From NCBI GenBank assembly GCA_011773985.1, contig WVWN01000011.1, positions 1 through 52,059 of the forward strand: DNA of 52,059 nucleotides, read 5' to 3'. Every line of letters begins with the position of its first letter. The first letter of the stretch is position 1. A program made the translations under genes and the position numbers. This DNA is from Candidatus Zixiibacteriota bacterium. Its GTDB lineage: Bacteria > RBG-13-66-14 > B26-G2 > WVWN01. Shown here piece after piece: positions 51,524-52,059 of the stretch. The notes beneath the pieces are model-generated. The model was not told the DNA's origin. It did not search any database and saw only the letters and a list, made by a program, of their open reading frames with translations.

Positions 51524-51648
51524 CAGCCTATATACAACCTCTTCACCCGCCGGCCCGTGAAGTAGTCGAAGATGGACTTGGTCACGACGATGGCCGTGAA
51601 CGTCGACGCCAAGATGCCGATGGTGAGCGTCACCGCGAAGCCGCGCGT
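51523..51648 (-). pseudogene. secD: 3' remnant of secD
   Basis: About 41 codons encode RGFAVTLTIGILASTFTAIV followed by VTKSIFDYFTGRRVKRLYIG and a stop, the characteristic C-terminus of the SecD translocase subunit (last membrane helix plus the RRVKRLxIG end). There is no start codon or remaining secD upstream: the homology ends at 51648, next to the T-run of the neighbouring gene's terminator. secF does not follow. It therefore looks like a truncated gene left by a rearrangement (or an assembly join). Confidence 0.75.
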
Positions 51649-51657
51649 TATTAAATA

Positions 51658-51684
51658 TAAAAAAGCCGGCCCTCGCGGGCCGGC
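51658..51684 (-). terminator. Terminator of the partial DNRLRE gene
   Basis: A perfect 8-bp stem gccggccc / gggccggc with loop tcgc, followed on the minus strand by seven T. Same type as the modules at 49952 and 50712. Confidence 0.8.
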
Positions 51685-51703
51685 TCGAAATTCGCGGCTG
51701 CAA

Positions 51704-52059
51704 TTACCTGAAAACCGCCTTAACCTTACCGAAGGACGTCGGCGCGATGCCGACCGGGTCATAATCTACCGTGATCTTCGGGCGATAGGCCGCGGTGGCG
51801 TAGTCGCTCGAGCAGAAATAAGGCCACGAACTGCCCGCCTCGTTGTCACGTTTGAGGATGAAGCCGTAGTTAGGGTACGTACCCTGCACCCACTCGTCAA
51901 CGAGCTTTTTGACGTCCCACTTGTAAGTGCCCGGACCAGGAACGTTTACTTTCGCGTACGCGGTAGTAAAGTGCGCGGGCTGGTTACTCCACGTAACCAC
52001 CGACTCCTGCCAGGCCGCGGTAACCCGATAAATCCCGAAATAGTCCCTCGGGCTGTTGG
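51704..52059 (-). CDS. Second DNRLRE-domain protein, 5' end outside the window
   Basis: The frame is open to the window edge, so the GTG at 52000 is internal. Visible sequence: YFGIYRVTAAWQESVVTWSN, YKWDVKKLVDEWVQGTYPNYG, WPYFCSSDYATAAYRPKITV, and the tail GIAPTSFGKVKAVFR. It is a close paralogue of the 50767 protein (same WDVKKLV-EW, WPYFCSSD and tail). Expected to be exported like its paralogue, but the signal peptide is not visible here. Confidence 0.85.
   Translation of the reverse strand, partial: NSPRDYFGIYRVTAAWQESVVTWSNQPAHFTTAYAKVNVPGPGTYKWDVKKLVDEWVQGTYPNYGFILKRDNEAGSSWPYFCSSDYATAAYRPKITVDYDPVGIAPTSFGKVKAVFR

Overview
The window looks like a piece of chromosome from a Gram-negative, probably anaerobic bacterium of an uncultured lineage. 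It is GC-rich, with AT-rich gaps between genes. An outer membrane is implied by a TonB-dependent receptor, a TolC-like channel, two other beta-barrel proteins and many lipoproteins. Anaerobic metabolism is suggested by a four-subunit 2-oxoacid:ferredoxin oxidoreductase and a membrane polyferredoxin. TGA acts as a normal stop in many genes. The phylum cannot be fixed from the sequence alone. No tRNA, rRNA, CRISPR array, transposase or phage gene was seen.

Left part, 1-19225. A truncated beta-propeller lipoprotein is followed by thrS and a 1114-residue zinc-ribbon/cyclase-like/AAA/TPR protein. Next come an MglB-like roadblock protein, an MglA-like GTPase and a DUF4388 protein, which form a likely polarity or signalling module. 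Then follow a UvrD-type helicase, gatC, a kelch lipoprotein, gatA and two tandem paralogous lipoproteins. After these lie a Cys/Met-metabolism PLP enzyme, another lipoprotein, a small proline-rich membrane protein and recR. The minus-strand gene at 18455-19225 carries a C-terminal motif that recurs at the other end of the window.

Middle part, 19226-36730. An oxidoreductase operon (gamma, delta, alpha, beta) sits behind a leader RNA with competing helices. A frameshifted outer-membrane protein comes next. An export operon (TolC-like, CPBP protease, membrane fusion protein, ABC ATPase) has no permease. Then come a radical SAM protein, a small Cys-rich protein, a glycosyltransferase and an alcohol-dehydrogenase-like enzyme. 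A TonB receptor is followed by an unlisted 45-residue membrane peptide. tadA, a Tat-exported DUF362 protein with a fused NapH/NapG-like polyferredoxin, and a stand-alone LigD phosphoesterase domain complete this part.

Right part, 36737-49855, minus strand. About 13 tightly packed genes read from a promoter near 49900 towards 36737: a GT39-like membrane glycosyltransferase, a TlpA thioredoxin, an outer-membrane barrel, a MEMO-family lipoprotein, rmlC, rmlA, a TPR protein, DUF72, a nuclease, rmlB, rmlD, hflX and gatB. All four dTDP-L-rhamnose enzymes are present, so this is probably an envelope/surface-sugar operon with housekeeping genes attached.

Right edge, 49856-52059. This is a decayed and duplicated area. 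It holds two DNRLRE-type secreted proteins with the shared C-terminal motif, a remnant of a third copy of that motif, and a duplicated terminator. It also holds a lipoprotein gene with an in-frame TGA and a short secD 3' remnant. The shared C-terminal tail (consensus GIAPxSFGxVKAxFK) on proteins with unrelated bodies is the best candidate here for something undescribed, possibly a sorting or anchoring tag.
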